From Posidonia oceanica (taxonomy: Eukaryota > Streptophyta > Magnoliopsida > Alismatales > Posidoniaceae): a stretch of DNA of 64,000 nucleotides. The stretch lies in contig JAZBRS010000020.1 of NCBI GenBank assembly GCA_037176725.1, positions 54,464,001 to 54,528,000 on the forward strand. Reading direction: 5' to 3'. Shown here piece by piece: positions 31,792 to 44,761 of this stretch. The notes under the pieces are model-generated. The model worked only from the letters and a program-made list of their open reading frames with translations, was not told where the DNA came from and searched no databases. Numbering within the stretch: the stretch's first letter is position 1; every line of letters starts with the position of its first letter. The translations under genes and the position numbers were made by a program.

Positions 31792-34700
31792 TGTAGCGAT
31801 CTTGGCATTCGCGATCGTCCATGCACGCTGCCTAGAGCTCGCGCGCACCGATCGGAACCAGGTTCACTATGTGCGGGTGTGTCCAAGGTGGAGACACGAC
31901 TCAAAAGACATCGAAAATAGGGACGAAATCAAAGGAAAAAGAAAAGAAAGGGAGTCGCCACCTAGTCTATTATTGGGATGACGAGGAAAACCAAGGAAAA
32001 GCATAGAAAACAAGCAAATGAATGCAATACTATGCAAAAATGGATGACTCGTGCCAAAGATGAGGGCAAAATGGTCACTACGGGCTAGAGAAAGGGTAAG
32101 GACTCCTATTACGTGCGGGGAAGGCGTTAGATACCCCCGACACGCCCGTGAAGTCGGTCTTTCTAGGCTAACTCACTCGCAAATGTCGGATATCGGCAAT
32201 CGCTTGCCTCTGCTATATGCCCGTAGGCGATAGATGCCATGCTATGCTATGTATGCTTTAATTGCTTAAAGTGCCTAAATGCCATGTATGGAAATTAAAC
32301 GTGCTATCTACGCGCTCAGCAGCGTTGCCAGTGTTCCGAATTGGGCGGACCCTAGTTCGTAAGAACTCTAGGCAGTAAGCATCACTGCCCTAATGCAATG
32401 TAGGCGATAAAGCAAAACAGCGATAAAACCACACGATGCAAGCGACATGCAAGGGAAAGCAAGCAAAGCGGGTGCGAGGCTAAAACCACGGGAAAGCGTG
32501 CAAGGCGAGGTGCAAAACAGAAACCAGGGTCCCGACAGCATGCATGGGTGTCGTAGGCATGTACTGGGACCAGCGAACTGCAAGGGGCGGTGATCAAAAC
32601 GGATGCGGCGCTTAAAACAGAGGTGCAGCTTACTGCAAGTGTTGGACGCAGCTACCAGCAGCGTCCAATGTTGGACACTGGGATAGCTGGCGTCCAATAC
32701 AGACAGCTAGCGAAACAGCAGAAAATCATGCATATGAGTTTGGAAATCATGGGTTTGATGCAATGTAAAAACCCATGGGCAGATAAAGTATGCTGGGAAA
32801 GCAAAACACAAGGCATAGAAACCAGAAGCAAGATCAAAACGATTTTAAAATGGGCAAAAGGTGTTGGATGCTTAGAATGACAGCGTCCAAAGTTGGATGC
32901 TGAGATCTGTGGCGTCCAACAACCAAGCCATGCTTTTGAGAAAAAATGCATGCATGCAGACTATGCAAATGCGATGTAAATGATACATGAGAGTGCATGA
33001 CATGTATAACATGCAAGGTAGTCAATATAAACATCCAGAAGGAGATTCAATGGCAAGATGCAAGCATGAATGGGGTTTAAGCTATTGCAGGGTGTTGGAC
33101 GCTAGAACATACAGTGTCCAACATAGGACGCTGTAGTATCCCGCGTCCAACACTCTGGAACAGACAGATGGCAAGGTAGCATGCAAACTGGTAGAGCAAA
33201 TATCATGGCATACATTCAAGTTGCTGTAAACAAGCATGGGCAGGGCATGCATACAGGGATTGAATAAAAATCCAAATAAAGCAACATCTAGAAGCATGCA
33301 CAAAGGGGAACTCAACCAGTGCGTCGGACACTAGCACTACCTACGTCCAATATAAGACGCTGGCTATAGCGACGTCCAACACAAAGGGAGGCACAAACAT
33401 TAACAAACCTGCAAAACACAAATGGCAAGCCAAGCAAACTTGATAATAGCTGCTAAAAGGGCTAAACACTCACATGCAAACATGGATCAAATGACGAAAA
33501 CAAGATCAGAGCATCATGCAAGCAATAAACACATGTGAGCTAAGCAGAAGCATTGGACGCTGGATGCACTAGTGTCCAACATAGGACGCGATGCAACCCA
33601 GCGTCCAACACTGAAGAACAGCAAAATGATCTAAAGTCAAGAACATGGATCTAAGCTAGGATCAAACATGGATCAAGCATGCTAGCAACTGGAAGCATAA
33701 AGGAAGGCATGCAACATAAATATACAAAAAATGGCATTTAGATCATGGCAACATGGCAACAAAATAAAGAGAAAAGCAAGTAAACAAACAGTAGGGTGTT
33801 GGACGCTACCTCAGGGCGCGTCCAACTTTGGATGCACTAGGTTGTGCGTCCAATAGGCTGGGGAAGCTCCCGGCCAAGGATAGTGGCCAAGGCGGCCAAA
33901 ATCCTCATCCAGCTTTCTAGGAAGCAAGAGGGGACGATGACGAGCATGGTGGTATGCTTGACGTCGAAAATGGGTGGGTGGAATGCTCCACCCACCTCCT
34001 CCTCCTCGCGGCCGGTGGCCAAGGCAATTCTGGCCAACCGAGGAGGCATGCATGCAAATTGGCTAGCCTAGCATGCTCCTAGGTGTGTGTGCTAGCTAAG
34101 GGGAAGGAACGCCTACCTGGTTGTGGCTTGCGGGGGAGTTTGTTGTGCTTGGCCGGCGACGCGGAAGGTGGCGGCAAGGCTACTCCGATGAGCTGTTGGG
34201 ATGCACTGGGGGCTCGAAAGCGTCAGCTCAGAGCTTGGGGGCGATGGTGGGATGTCGCTGGAGGCTCTGGAAGTGGCGACTTGTTGGTAGCACAAGTGTG
34301 GTTGCCCTGGTTCCTTGGAGAAGTGGGCTGTTTTGCATGGTTTTGTTGGGTTGCCGTTGGGTTCTAGGACAAGGCAGAGGTGATGGCAGGCTTTGCAGAG
34401 GGATGGCAGGGGTCATGGAGTGAGGGGAGGCCACGAGGAGTGGCAGGCGAAGGGCGTGGGCTTGCCAGGAGGGCGAGAAAGTCCTAGTGGCAGGGAATCA
34501 AGTGGCTGGTGGTAGTGACCTGCAGTGAGAGTGGAAGAGGTGATGGGGAGGAGAGGATGGCTTGGCAGGGCAGTAACTTGGCCTTGGCAGGTAGTGGGTG
34601 ACTGTAGTGGGCTGAGGGGATGGCGAGTAAGTGTGTACGGGCGGCGGAGTGGACGGGAGGTGAGCCGAAGGCTGGCGGTGGCCGCTGCAACTCCCGGGAC

Positions 34701-35018
34701 GTTGGCTGTTGATGTAGAGCCCGTCCAACGTTGGACGCACCAGATGCTGCGTCCAACGTTGGATGTTGCTAATGCTGCATCCAACGAACTCAAGAGGCCA
34801 AAGGCTGAAATGGGCTTAGGCCTTGGCTTAAAATGGTTTAAAAAGGTGTAAAAGGCTTAGGTTGAGTTGTGGTTTGGGATTTGGGTTGGTTTTGGGAGGT
34901 TTGGTGAGGTTTTAGGTCAAATTGGGTCAGTTTGAAAAAGAGAGAGCCATCCTAGAGTCCAAGCACACTTTCTAGAGAAGTTCACCATCTTCCAGGCAGT
35001 CAAAATGGCATGTCAACA
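31792..35018 (-). mobile_element. Solo LTR, family B, 3.2 kb, with 5-bp TSD
   Basis: On the minus strand it starts at 35018 with TGTTGACATGCCATTTTGACTG and ends at 31792 with GATCGCTACA. No internal element sequence adjoins it. It contains the shared conserved block (32043-32175) and an internal PBS-like GGCGACTCC (31951-31960, complement). Its middle is unlike LTR A, being built on the spaced GTCCAAC/GTTGGAC motifs described separately. ORFs in 34080-34850 lie in its U3 end and are not supported as genes. Confidence 0.9.
32639..34770 (-). repeat. Spaced palindromic GTTGGACGC/GCGTCCAAC clusters in LTR B
   Basis: Clusters start at 32639, 32861, 33092, 33319, 33550 and 33796, giving intervals of 222, 231, 227, 231 and 246. 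A last cluster is at about 34720. Each cluster has an outer GTTGGACGCT...GCGTCCAAC pair and an inner GTCCAA-TTGGAC-like inversion. At 34722-34737 CGTCCAACGTTGGACG is a perfect 16-bp palindrome. Sequence between clusters is only weakly similar. Confidence 0.8.
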
Positions 35019-35023
35019 AAAGC

Positions 35024-36395
35024 AGTTCGACATGTTCAGCAGTTAGCATTCTAAACACAGAGACTTAAGCATATTCAAACAAAGGGGCATTCTATCTGCA
35101 CAGGCAGGGGCTGGTAGGAGCTCTAGACCAGCGTAGCTTGGAGGAGGTCAACCTGTGCTCAGTAGGAGTACTGACTCAGTGCTGAAGCAAGTTTTGCAGA
35201 GCGGAATGAGAGAAGGAAAAGAATGATTGATGATGCAGATGTATGCATGATTTATGATTGGTATGCTTTGTCCTTAGCATACGAAGTGCTTTAGCGCTTG
35301 CCGTATAGGAAGAGAGCGGTCCCTGACTCATCGGACTCTACTCAAACTCCTGGCTTGTTGGTGGCACTCTGGGAAAGGGTGTTGGTGGTGTTTGGTGGTG
35401 GTGTAGAGAGGACAGGCTTCATGCCAAACTCTCAAGGACTTACACCTACTCTTTTCTTTTCTCTCTCTTTTGTTTGCTCCCACATAGGTGTGCAAGATTC
35501 CCCCTACCCCTGGCTTGGAGGTAAGGGAGACCTGGCTTGAGGCCGGGGAGTTGCTGCTGGACGAGGGTTAGGCCCCAAAGGATTTGTAGATTGTACAGGC
35601 TTGAACTTTGATTCCTCTCTAGGATAGGTAAAACAGGTGGGATCACGCTGCTTGCCTTTATTTCTGGGGTTGACTTTTGTTTCCTCCTTTTTCCTTTCCT
35701 TTTTTTCTCTTTTGTTTGTTTGTTTGTTTTTGTTTGTTTTTCTTTTTCTTTTTTCTTGGCTCGAAGGTTTCCGCTATCCCTGATCTAGAGGCAATGGGTG
35801 CCTGGTTTTGGGACATGGGGGACTAGGCCTTCTCCAGGACGAGTTGGAGGGACAGGGTCGTGCTGCACACCTCTATCTCTAAGGCTGACTTTTGTCTTCG
35901 CCTTCTATTCTTTTCTCTTGCACCCATGCTTAGACATATCTTCATTTCTGGCTTGCACTTTCGACCATACCCTAGCATTTTTCCTCCCACTAAAGGTGTA
36001 AGTCCTTAGGTGTTTGGGCATTTCGCCTGTGCTCACTGAGTGGTGGCTCCCTCACTAGCTAAGACATCTAAGTAGTGTTAGGTGAGGTAGGGCGGACTCC
36101 TGCCAGAGCAGGCAAGCACTTCCAGTTTTCATCATCGGGCTGAATGTTATGCATGATGGATTGATGATGACGATGATTTTTTTTTTGGGCTTTTTGACGA
36201 AGATATGCTTGGAAAGGGATAAATGCATGGAGATGTACAGTGATGGAAAATGAAAGAGATATGATAAGGAGATGTGTGAAGATGTATAGGGACAGAGATG
36301 CAAGGGATGGAACAGAGAAGATATGCAGATGTACAAAGGTGAAGATGCAAGAGATAGAATAGGAAAGGGGGATCTACAAAGCAAGTTGCCCCAGG
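35024..36395 (-). other. Non-coding region between pol and DUF7745 ORF, element 2
   Basis: Bases 35100-36140 are homologous to 10500-11330 in element 1, including T-rich tracts at 35450-35760 and the segment GTGGTGGCTCCCTCACT. Bases 36140-36370 are A/G-rich. No coding sequence is supported on either strand. Confidence 0.65.
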
Positions 36396-39300
36396 TCACT
36401 GATAGTACTTCTTGAGGTAACACGAGTTGACCGACTTCAACTGCTCAACCTGGTCCATGTCCTCAAGAATTGCTACGCCACCCGAGAATGCTTATTTGAC
36501 CACAAAGGGGCCATGCCAGTTGGGTCGGAATTTGCCTCGACCGTCTGGCAGGTGAATGGCACACAGAACTAGATCTCCTAGCTGGAAACTTCTAGGCTGA
36601 ACTTTCTTCAAGTACGCTCTGGCCATCCTCTTCTGATAACAATGGGCATTGTGCATAGCTTGCATCCTGTGCTCGTCAATCAGATTTAGCTAGACGCAGT
36701 GGTCTTCGACCCACTCTACCTTCTCCAGCTCAGCTTCTCGTAGGACCAGCAGTGAGGAGATCGCTACTTCGACAGGTAGCACCGCCTCCATGCCGTACAC
36801 CCGAGAGTACGGGGTGGCTCCTGTTGAGGTCTGGATTGATGTCCTGTACGCCCAGAGCGCGTACGGAAGCTTGTCATGCCAGTCTTTATGGGTTTTCGCA
36901 TCTTCTTTATAATCTTCACAATGTTCTTGTTGGCAGACTCCACTGCTCCGTTCATCTGTGGCTGATATGGCGAGGACATGTGATGCTTGATCTTGAGGCT
37001 CTGCAGGTATTCTTCGGTCCTTTTAGCAATGAAGTTCAAGCTGTTGTCAGAGATGATGGAGTGCGGGACCCCGTAGTGGGTGAGGATATTGTTTCTGATA
37101 AATTTCTCTGTCACCGTGGCTGTGACAGCTTTGTATTAGGCAGCTTCCACCCACTTAGTAAAGTAGTCAATCGTCACTAGGATGAAGCGATGACGTTTGA
37201 AGCAGCAGGATGTATTGCGCCAATGACATCGATCCCCCTGGTGGAGAATGGCCATGGCGATGACATGTTATGCAGATGTTGTGGGGGAGCTAGAATAAAG
37301 TTGCCATGGATCTGTAGTTGTGGCACTTACATACAAACTGGCAGCAGTCTGCTTCCATGGTTAGCCAGAAATAGCCTTGGAGCATAATCTTCTTGGGTAG
37401 GAGGACGCCGTTCATATGCGGGCCACAAGTCCCCGCATGTACTTGAAGCATCAGCGTGTCAGCCTCCGTCTTGTTTAGGCAACGTAATAGCATCTGATTG
37501 TATGATCTTCTGTATAACTGCCTTGCCCCTAACACATACTTCGACGTCAGGCGCACCAAAGTTCTTTTATCTGCTGCTAAGGTGCCGGGCGGAAGGCTGC
37601 CAGACTCTAAGAAGGCCTTGATGTCATGATATCATGGCCGTTCTTCTACGGGATCTGCCTCTTCTATACTCAAGCAATGCGCAGGCTGCTCTATGCGGGT
37701 AACTGATACATCCACCGCACGGTCTTCAGGTATACTAAGCTAGGATGCCAGGGTTGCCAGTGCATCTGCATATGCGTTCCTTGCTCTGTTCATGTATGTG
37801 AAGCAGATGCTTTCAAATTCATCTATCAGCTTCAGCAGGTGTTCGTGATATGGCACAAGCTTTGGATCCTTTGTTTTCTAATCGCCATTCACTTGAGAGA
37901 TCACTAACATGGCATCGCCGTGCACATGCAGCTTTTGCACCTTATGCTCGAGGGCGACCTTCAATCTCAGGATGTATGCTTCATATTCTGCTTCATTGTT
38001 GGTGCATTTGAAAGTCAGCTTCCTCGCAAAAGGAATCATCTGCCCCTGTGGCATTGTCAGCACTGCACCTATGCCTCGACCCTTCTTGTTGACAGCGCCA
38101 TCGAAGTACAGCTACCACTGCTCTTGATTCTCAAGGTCTTTCTCATCAGAGTCCTCCATTGCAAGGAGGATATCCTCATTCGGGAACTTCGTCTAGAGAG
38201 GTTGGTACTCAGGCAAAGGAAAGTCAGCAAGATGATCTGCCATTGCTTGGCCCTTCATGGATTTCTGTGTGACGAAGGTGATGTCGTACTGAGACAACAA
38301 TACCTGCCACTTAACACATTTGCCCACCATGGTCAGCTTCTGGAAAAGGAATTTGATGGGGTCATGCCGACATAAGAGCTGAACCGGATATGCCATCATA
38401 TAGTGCCTTAATTCCTGTGCAGCCCAGACAAGAGATAAGCAGGTCTTCTCTATTGTGCTATACCTGGCTTCGCATTCATTGAACTTCTTGCTCAGGTAAT
38501 AAATGGCACGCTCCTTTCTACCCGATTCATCATGTTGGCCCAAGACGGTGCCCATGGAATTCTACGTGGTAGAAAGGTAGAGAAGTAGAGGTCTCCCTGG
38601 CGTGGGAGGAACCAAGACAGGAGGCTTGATCAGTAGCTGCTTGATTTTGTCAAACGCAGCCTGGCACTCCTCGCTCCAGTCGATCTGTGCATTCTTGTTC
38701 AGGAGCTTGAATATTGGTTCGCAGATAGGCATAAGCCGCGCAATGAATCGATTGATATACTGTAAATTCCCTAGCAGGCCTCGGACCTCCTTTTCAATTC
38801 TGGGGGGTGGCATTTCCATGATGGATTTTGCCTTGCTTGGGTCCACCTCAATCCCCTTCTGACTGACAATGTATCCCAGGAGTTTCCCGGATGACACTCC
38901 GAATACACATTTACTAGGGTTGAGCCATAGCTTGTATTTCCTCAAGTGGTCAAAGAGCTTCTTCAGACATGCGAGGTGATCCTCAGGCTCTTTGGTCTTC
39001 GCAATCATATCGTCCATGTAAACCTCAACTTCTTGGTGCCTGAGGTCGTGGAAAAGTGCTGTCATCGTCCTTTGATAGGTTGCACCAGCGTTCTTGAGTC
39101 CAAACAGCATGACTTGGTAGCAGAAGACCCCCTAAGGTGTGATAAATGATGTCTTTCCATGTCTTCTTCTGCCATTTTGATTTGATTATAGCTAGAGAAG
39201 CCGTCCATAATGGATAGCATCTTGTGGCCTGCAGTATTGTCGACTAGGACGTTAATGTGAGGCAATGGGAAATCGTCCTTGGGACTTGCCTTGTTCCGGT

Positions 39301-39500
39301 CCCTGTAGTCGATGTACATCCAGACTCGACCATCCTTCTTGGACACTGGCACAACATTCGCAAGCTACTCAAGGTAAAGGACGACCTTCAGAAAATTGAC
39401 ATTGTGCTACTTCATTATCTCCTCTTTGATCATGAGCAGCCACTGCAGTCGCCATCTTCTTAGCTTCTGCTTTATTGGCTTGGCATCTGGATTCAAGGGT
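36396..39500 (-). pseudogene. pol of gypsy element 2: RT, RNase H, second RNase H, integrase
   Basis: RT pieces at 39352-39062 and 39110-38562 are in different frames, with a shift near 39165. The catalytic box reads YMDD (39009-39020) where element 1 has YVDD. An RNase H segment is at 38555-38193. The second RNase H is near 38063-37878 (NNEAEYEAYIL, HGDAML), with several Trp codons now stops. The zinc finger is at 37559-37290 (HAGTCGPHMNG). The integrase core is at 37114-36764 (SDNSLNFIAKR, NGAVESANKN) and is in another frame again. The stop after KKYYQ is at 36396-36398. It is more decayed than element 1. Confidence 0.88.
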
Positions 39501-39513
39501 AGGTTATGCACTA

Positions 39514-42120
39514 CTATTTCAACATCGAGGCCGACCATGTCTTTATAGCTCCAGGCGAATAATCTACATACTCTTTCAAGAAAGCAATGAACTCTGCTCT
39601 GGCCTGGGGCGACAGTTGGGCGCTGATATGGACCTCTCTGGCTTCTTCGGCTGTGTCGATGTTGACAACCTCCATCTCCTCTTCGACGTGGAGGTTGGGG
39701 CCTTCTAGATCATCATCATAGGGTCGGAACTCAGGCGATGGTCCATCATTCTCAACTTCGCCTATATCATCCTCCTCTTCGTATGCAATAAGTTCCAAGA
39801 GGATCTCCTTTTCAAAGGTGGGGTCTGCTATATCGAAGGAGTGTATATGTTCTGCTTCTTGGCCTTGGTGATGCCTTAGGATGGTCACGCTCACCCGAGT
39901 GTTTCTATATCTTCGGTGGGTGACCTCTGCTTTGGCAACTTCCACTGCCTGTTCTACTGTGGCTGGCTCTGCTACTGACCCTACTACTACTGGCACTGCT
40001 GATTCAGCTGATTCTGTCACTATTTGTACTACTGATGCTTCCTCCTTCATGCTTCATGTTGTGCTTGTGGAGGGTATACCAGTCTGGCGGCTGATCAGGG
40101 TACTACTGTCAGCTGCATTGTCGGAGTGGGGCATGTGCTGCACCAACCACCTAGACCTGCCTTGTGGTTGTAGAGTGATCAGTTCCTCTGGTCTAGTGGG
40201 GGCCACTGCTACTGAGTCTTCTTCAATGATCATGATAGAGGCATGGTCCTTCTGCAGGGAGGGGTTCGTAGCCACGGCTTTCCCTTTCCTTGCCGCTTGA
40301 TACTCTACCAGGTCCTCCCTCAGCGACGCGAGCTATTCCTGGAACAACACCTCCAAGTTCCCCATCAACGAGTCAACTTGGGCCTCTGCCGCCGCTCCTT
40401 CTTCCTCATACAAGGGTGAGTCAACGTAGTAGGCACCGGGGGCCTCTGGTTCTGGCTCGGCTACTAGATGTACCACTGCTCTGTGTGCTCGCTCTGGCTG
40501 GCCTACAGGCGCGGCTGATTAAGGCGGCCTTGTGATCAGAGTTCTAAATAGATTGGTCAGCGGCGCTGTAGACAAGTGCGCTGCTAAAGTCACTGCTGCA
40601 AGTGGAAGGAAGGCACAAATGCTCTTCTGGATGGCCAATGGCTAGGGGATTGTGCTGCTTGACAGGACCCCTGTATCTGGTGGTGATGGTGACTGCACAG
40701 CCAGTGACGCCATGGGGGCCTGCCACCAGGCTTGATGTCCTGAGGCAGGAGGAAGTGTGACTGATTGAGCCATTGGCATTGCTTGTGATGTGGCTGCTGA
40801 AGCGAGCCGAGTCGCGCTGCTGACTGAATTGAGTGACTGACCCGCCTGAGAGGGTGACAGCCGTACTGATGCGACTGCGGCCACTGGCAGACTGGCTAAC
40901 TGTGCCTGAGCTAGTGTCCCTGACTTCAGAGCTGCTGCTACTGCTGTCAGTGATGCTGATATGATTGCAGGAAGATCAGAGACTATCAATTCTGCCAAAG
41001 GGCCTGCCAAATCTGCTGCTTTATCTATAGAGGGAAGGGCCAGACAAACTGACCGAGAAGTTGCCGTGTCGAGTTGGACTTCATTGCAGGTTTGGGCTGC
41101 CCCTACTGTGCCAGACTGCTCCTCATCTAAGTAGTAGTCCTCAATGCAGACCCATTCTTCCGTCGGCAGCGAAGGGCTCCGGCACAGCTCCGATCGCGCT
41201 ATGGCTTGATCACCACTTGAACCCAGGGTACCTGCACTAGTGAAGTTAGCGAGGTCCTAGGGAATGATCATCCTTCGATTCTTCGGCTGTGGGTGATTAC
41301 TTTCATTAGCTTGTGGGTCGTATCCGAAACCCTCGTTGTCTCTTCGCTCCTCTGCCACGATCGGCTCAGCGATTCCCTGGCCGTATCGCTCGAGCGGTGT
41401 CCCCTTGACGTAACCCCACCTGTGATAGACATTTTCAACCATCTGGAAAGGATTATTGTGAACAGCCAAGGAGTTGACACGTTCAAGATCTTTTATAAAG
41501 TTAACCGGCTCGCACCAATTAATGCAGTATAAAGCGTCTGAAAGTTCAGGGTCAAAGGGGACAGTCTGTAAAGAGACAAAGGTGACTGCCTCGATCTGCT
41601 CCTTCTCAAAATTCTCTACCATGACGACGATGACATCATTGCCTCGGCAAAACATGATCATGCGATGGAGGGTCGAGGGAATGACCTGATGCTTGTGGAG
41701 CCAAGGGCGCCCAAGCAGAAAATTGAAATTAGGCTCCAAGTCGACGACGTAGAATTTTACATCGAAGACGACCGGGCCGATGGTGAGAGGAATAATCAGA
41801 ATCCCTAGAGCGTCATGGTGGGTATTATCAAAAGCTATCATTCCCTTTACAACTGGAGTAATGTCCTCGACTTTGAATCCGAGTTTTGTTGCTGTGCGCA
41901 AGGGACAGACATTGAGGCCTGACCCATTATCGACTAGCGCAAGGGGAATGCAGAAGTTTTTGAATTGTACCGTGATGAACAAGGGTTGGTTATGATTAAT
42001 CCCCACCAGAGGTAGCTCATCACTTGTGGAAGAGATGACCTGGGGCTCCGCAATCATCCTGACCATGCTTTCCAAGGTGGCAGGTTCTATGGTTTGGGAC
42101 ACATAGGCAGCTTGGAACAC
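39514..42120 (-). pseudogene. Protease and linker region of gypsy element 2
   Basis: The protease piece (42120-41257, 287 residues) has PLALVDNGSGLNVCPL and NFLLGRPWLHKHQVIPSTLH, as in element 1. The linker pieces (41010-40642, 40275-40054, 40050-39514) keep the same frame, with an acidic part EEEDDIGEVENDGPSPEFRP. A one-base loss near 39570 disrupts the FAWS.KDMVGLD motif before RT. Confidence 0.8.
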
Positions 42121-42194
42121 ATGAAGAAAAGCCTCGCGGTATTCGGTAGATGTGTGTATAAGGTCCCAAATGGATATGTCGGCTCTAACCTTTT

Positions 42195-44761
42195 TTAATT
42201 GGGAGGTGATGTCGACCTTGGGCTGGCCCTTTTTGGTGGTAGGAGGTGTGCTTTGGTGGTAGGTTCAGCTGTGGTAGGTACAGGAGGTTGGCCTAATGGT
42301 GGAGGTACTACAGGTTGTAGACGGCTAGGCCTAACCACCGGTGTTGTGGGCTTGTAGACCCTCCCCGATCGCATCAGTTCCGTGCACATTTCTGTGATGT
42401 AGCTGTAGGATACGCGATGGGTGTTCCGAGTAAGGTTAATAACCACGGGAGCACGTGCAACGAGTACAAGAGGGGCTGCAGGGGTGGCTATTGGTTGATA
42501 GGGAGATGGATGAGGTTGCTGGGAAGGCAAAGCAGGTGGAGACTGAGGTCTACCTAACTGGTGGACAGGGGATCCTAGCTGAGGCCTACCTAGGAGGTGT
42601 ACTAGGGCTTGAGCTCGAGGAAGCATGGTGGGTGGCGTAGAAGAGCACTCCAGCTTGGCGCACAGTCGGATCATATGAATGCCCGACTCGAAGTCGGCGA
42701 TAGCTGCAAGGTAAAGAGAGACTGGAAAGGGTTCAGAAATATCATGGATAAGCTGAGAGGGGTCTACCACAGACGTGGCAGACCCAGAAGGGAAGAGTGA
42801 GTGGATCCCCGAGGTTCCCGTGCCTCCCGGATTGGAGTGCTCTAGCAGGGGCTGGCAAACAATGTTGGCAGGGGAGGTGTGGAAGTGGATGCCTCGTGCG
42901 TGTCGATCACAATCATTCTCGATTCGATCAGATCCTAAATAGCATTCTGTAAGGTGAAGCAACTATTTGTCGAATACTTGGTATTTCGATGGAAGTTGTA
43001 GAAGAGATTCGCCTTATGCCAATGTGGAAGGGGGTTTGGCGGCAGGCGAACCTCCGGAAAGCTTAGGAGTGATGCAACCTTAGGGAGAACGGCACTCAGT
43101 GGTTCCGCCAGTGAGGCGAACTTCTACTTGTTTACGTGTGACCGTCTCTGCCTTTGGTATTGTCCTTGCTGAACCGGTGCGGCAGGATAGACCGGTCGAG
43201 CAGTGGTGGTGATCTGTGGTGTGGGGTGTGCCCTAGGTGCTGGTGCATAAACGATCTGGGTAGGGGCAGACCGAGACGCCAGATTAACAGGCGCAGTAGG
43301 TGAGTCGACGTATGCAACAACGGGCTTCAGGGGATCCTTCTACCGGGGGTGGCTACTGCTGCTACCGCTGTTGTTGTTGATGGTGGTGGTGCTGCTACTG
43401 TTGCTGCTGGCGGAGGCCTGCTTGGCGAACGCAGAGAGTGCGGGGAAGTTGCTTGTTCGCAACGAACTCTCTACGCGAGCGCCAGCTCGGATCAGTGCAA
43501 CGAAGGTCGTGACGGGTTGGATGCTAAGCAGAGCCCCGGTAGATGACTGTGCCCCTTTGATTAGGATCTTGATAGACTCCTCGTCAGAGGGCCTATCTCA
43601 AACCTGTGATGCAAGGGCGTGCCAGCAGCTGACGTACTCCCCAACAGCTTGCCAGGATTCTACTTGGTTGCAACTAGGTCCGTGCGCTTTGGGACCAGGT
43701 CGAGGTTGAAGGAGTATTGTTCCAAGAACACCTGGCTAAGGTCGTTCCAAGTCTTGAGGGCGGTCATGTCAAGCGATGTGAACCACTTGAGAGCCGGACC
43801 AGTCAGACTTTTCTGGAACAGGCCGATCAGCAACCTCTCGTCAGCCTGAAGTTGAGCGAGATCACCGCAGTACGCCTTCAGATGGGCTATGGGGCAGCCT
43901 CTACCATTATATTTTTCAAAGTCTAGGATTTTGAACTTCGGTGGGAGTACCGCCTCTGGGAAGTAGTAGAGGTCCTGGAACTGGTAGGACTGGTGGTTAG
44001 TACCCTGCACTAGACGTAGTGCTTTCTCTAGAACATCCATCCTGTTATTGATAGGGTCTTGATTGGCCGCTGAAGGTGATGGAGCGGTAGGGGCAGAGAC
44101 TACGTATGCCGATTGGGTCACATCGAGGTGCTCCTCCGGATCCACCATCGCGTCGCCTGGTGATGCGACGTGATGGCCGATGTACCCATGTGTGGGTGTA
44201 GAGTAAGAGGGAATGCATGCTGAAGTCTAAACCTGATGCAATGGAGGTGGATAGATGACATGCTGTGCAGTGGGAGTAGAGTGCTGGTGCAATAGTGGCT
44301 GCACCGGCACGGTGCCGGGTGGTGGGTCTGTGGGGTACTATGCTCCAACCAGCCCGAAGGACTGGCCACCAGGTGGCGGAGGTGCATGCTGTGCAGATGC
44401 AGGAGGTGGAAACCGTGCCCCCATCGTTGGAACCATGAGCAGCTGAGGCGATAGTCTAGGCGGAAATGCAGAGGGGAATGCATGATATGCGGGAGCAGGC
44501 CGCACAGGAACCTCGGGGCCAGTAGGAATGAAAGAGGGGCGGACTGATAGAGCCATGCCCTGCAGCCGCTGGGCAGTCTCCATCAGGTGCCGATACTGCT
44601 CATCAGGCATCCCGTTAATGGGAATGTTGAGGTGCAGTGTTGGTGGGGGACCAAAGCCAAAAGGGTTAGACTGTCTAGGAGATTGAAGTCCTACAGCAAG
44701 GGTCGCCGCAGTAGAAGAGGTGTTGAGAGGGACGTAGCCCTGGGATGGTGGGGTCAGTGGC
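42195..44761 (-). pseudogene. gag of gypsy element 2, interrupted by LTR E
   Basis: The gag domain is at 44148-43660 (KFKILDFEKYNGRGC, ALKWFTSLDMTALK, VFLEQYSFNLDLVPK). A proline-rich upstream piece (44610-44338) is in the same frame. A downstream proline-rich region (42962-42195) is in another frame, so at least one frameshift separates them. Homology to element-1 gag continues up to about 44760 and then stops at the TG of an LTR in opposite orientation. Confidence 0.82.

Noticed and set aside
34083..34851. Several 60-126 residue frames on both strands
   Set aside because: All are inside solo LTR B, which is bounded by TSDs; no domain is recognised and strands compete.
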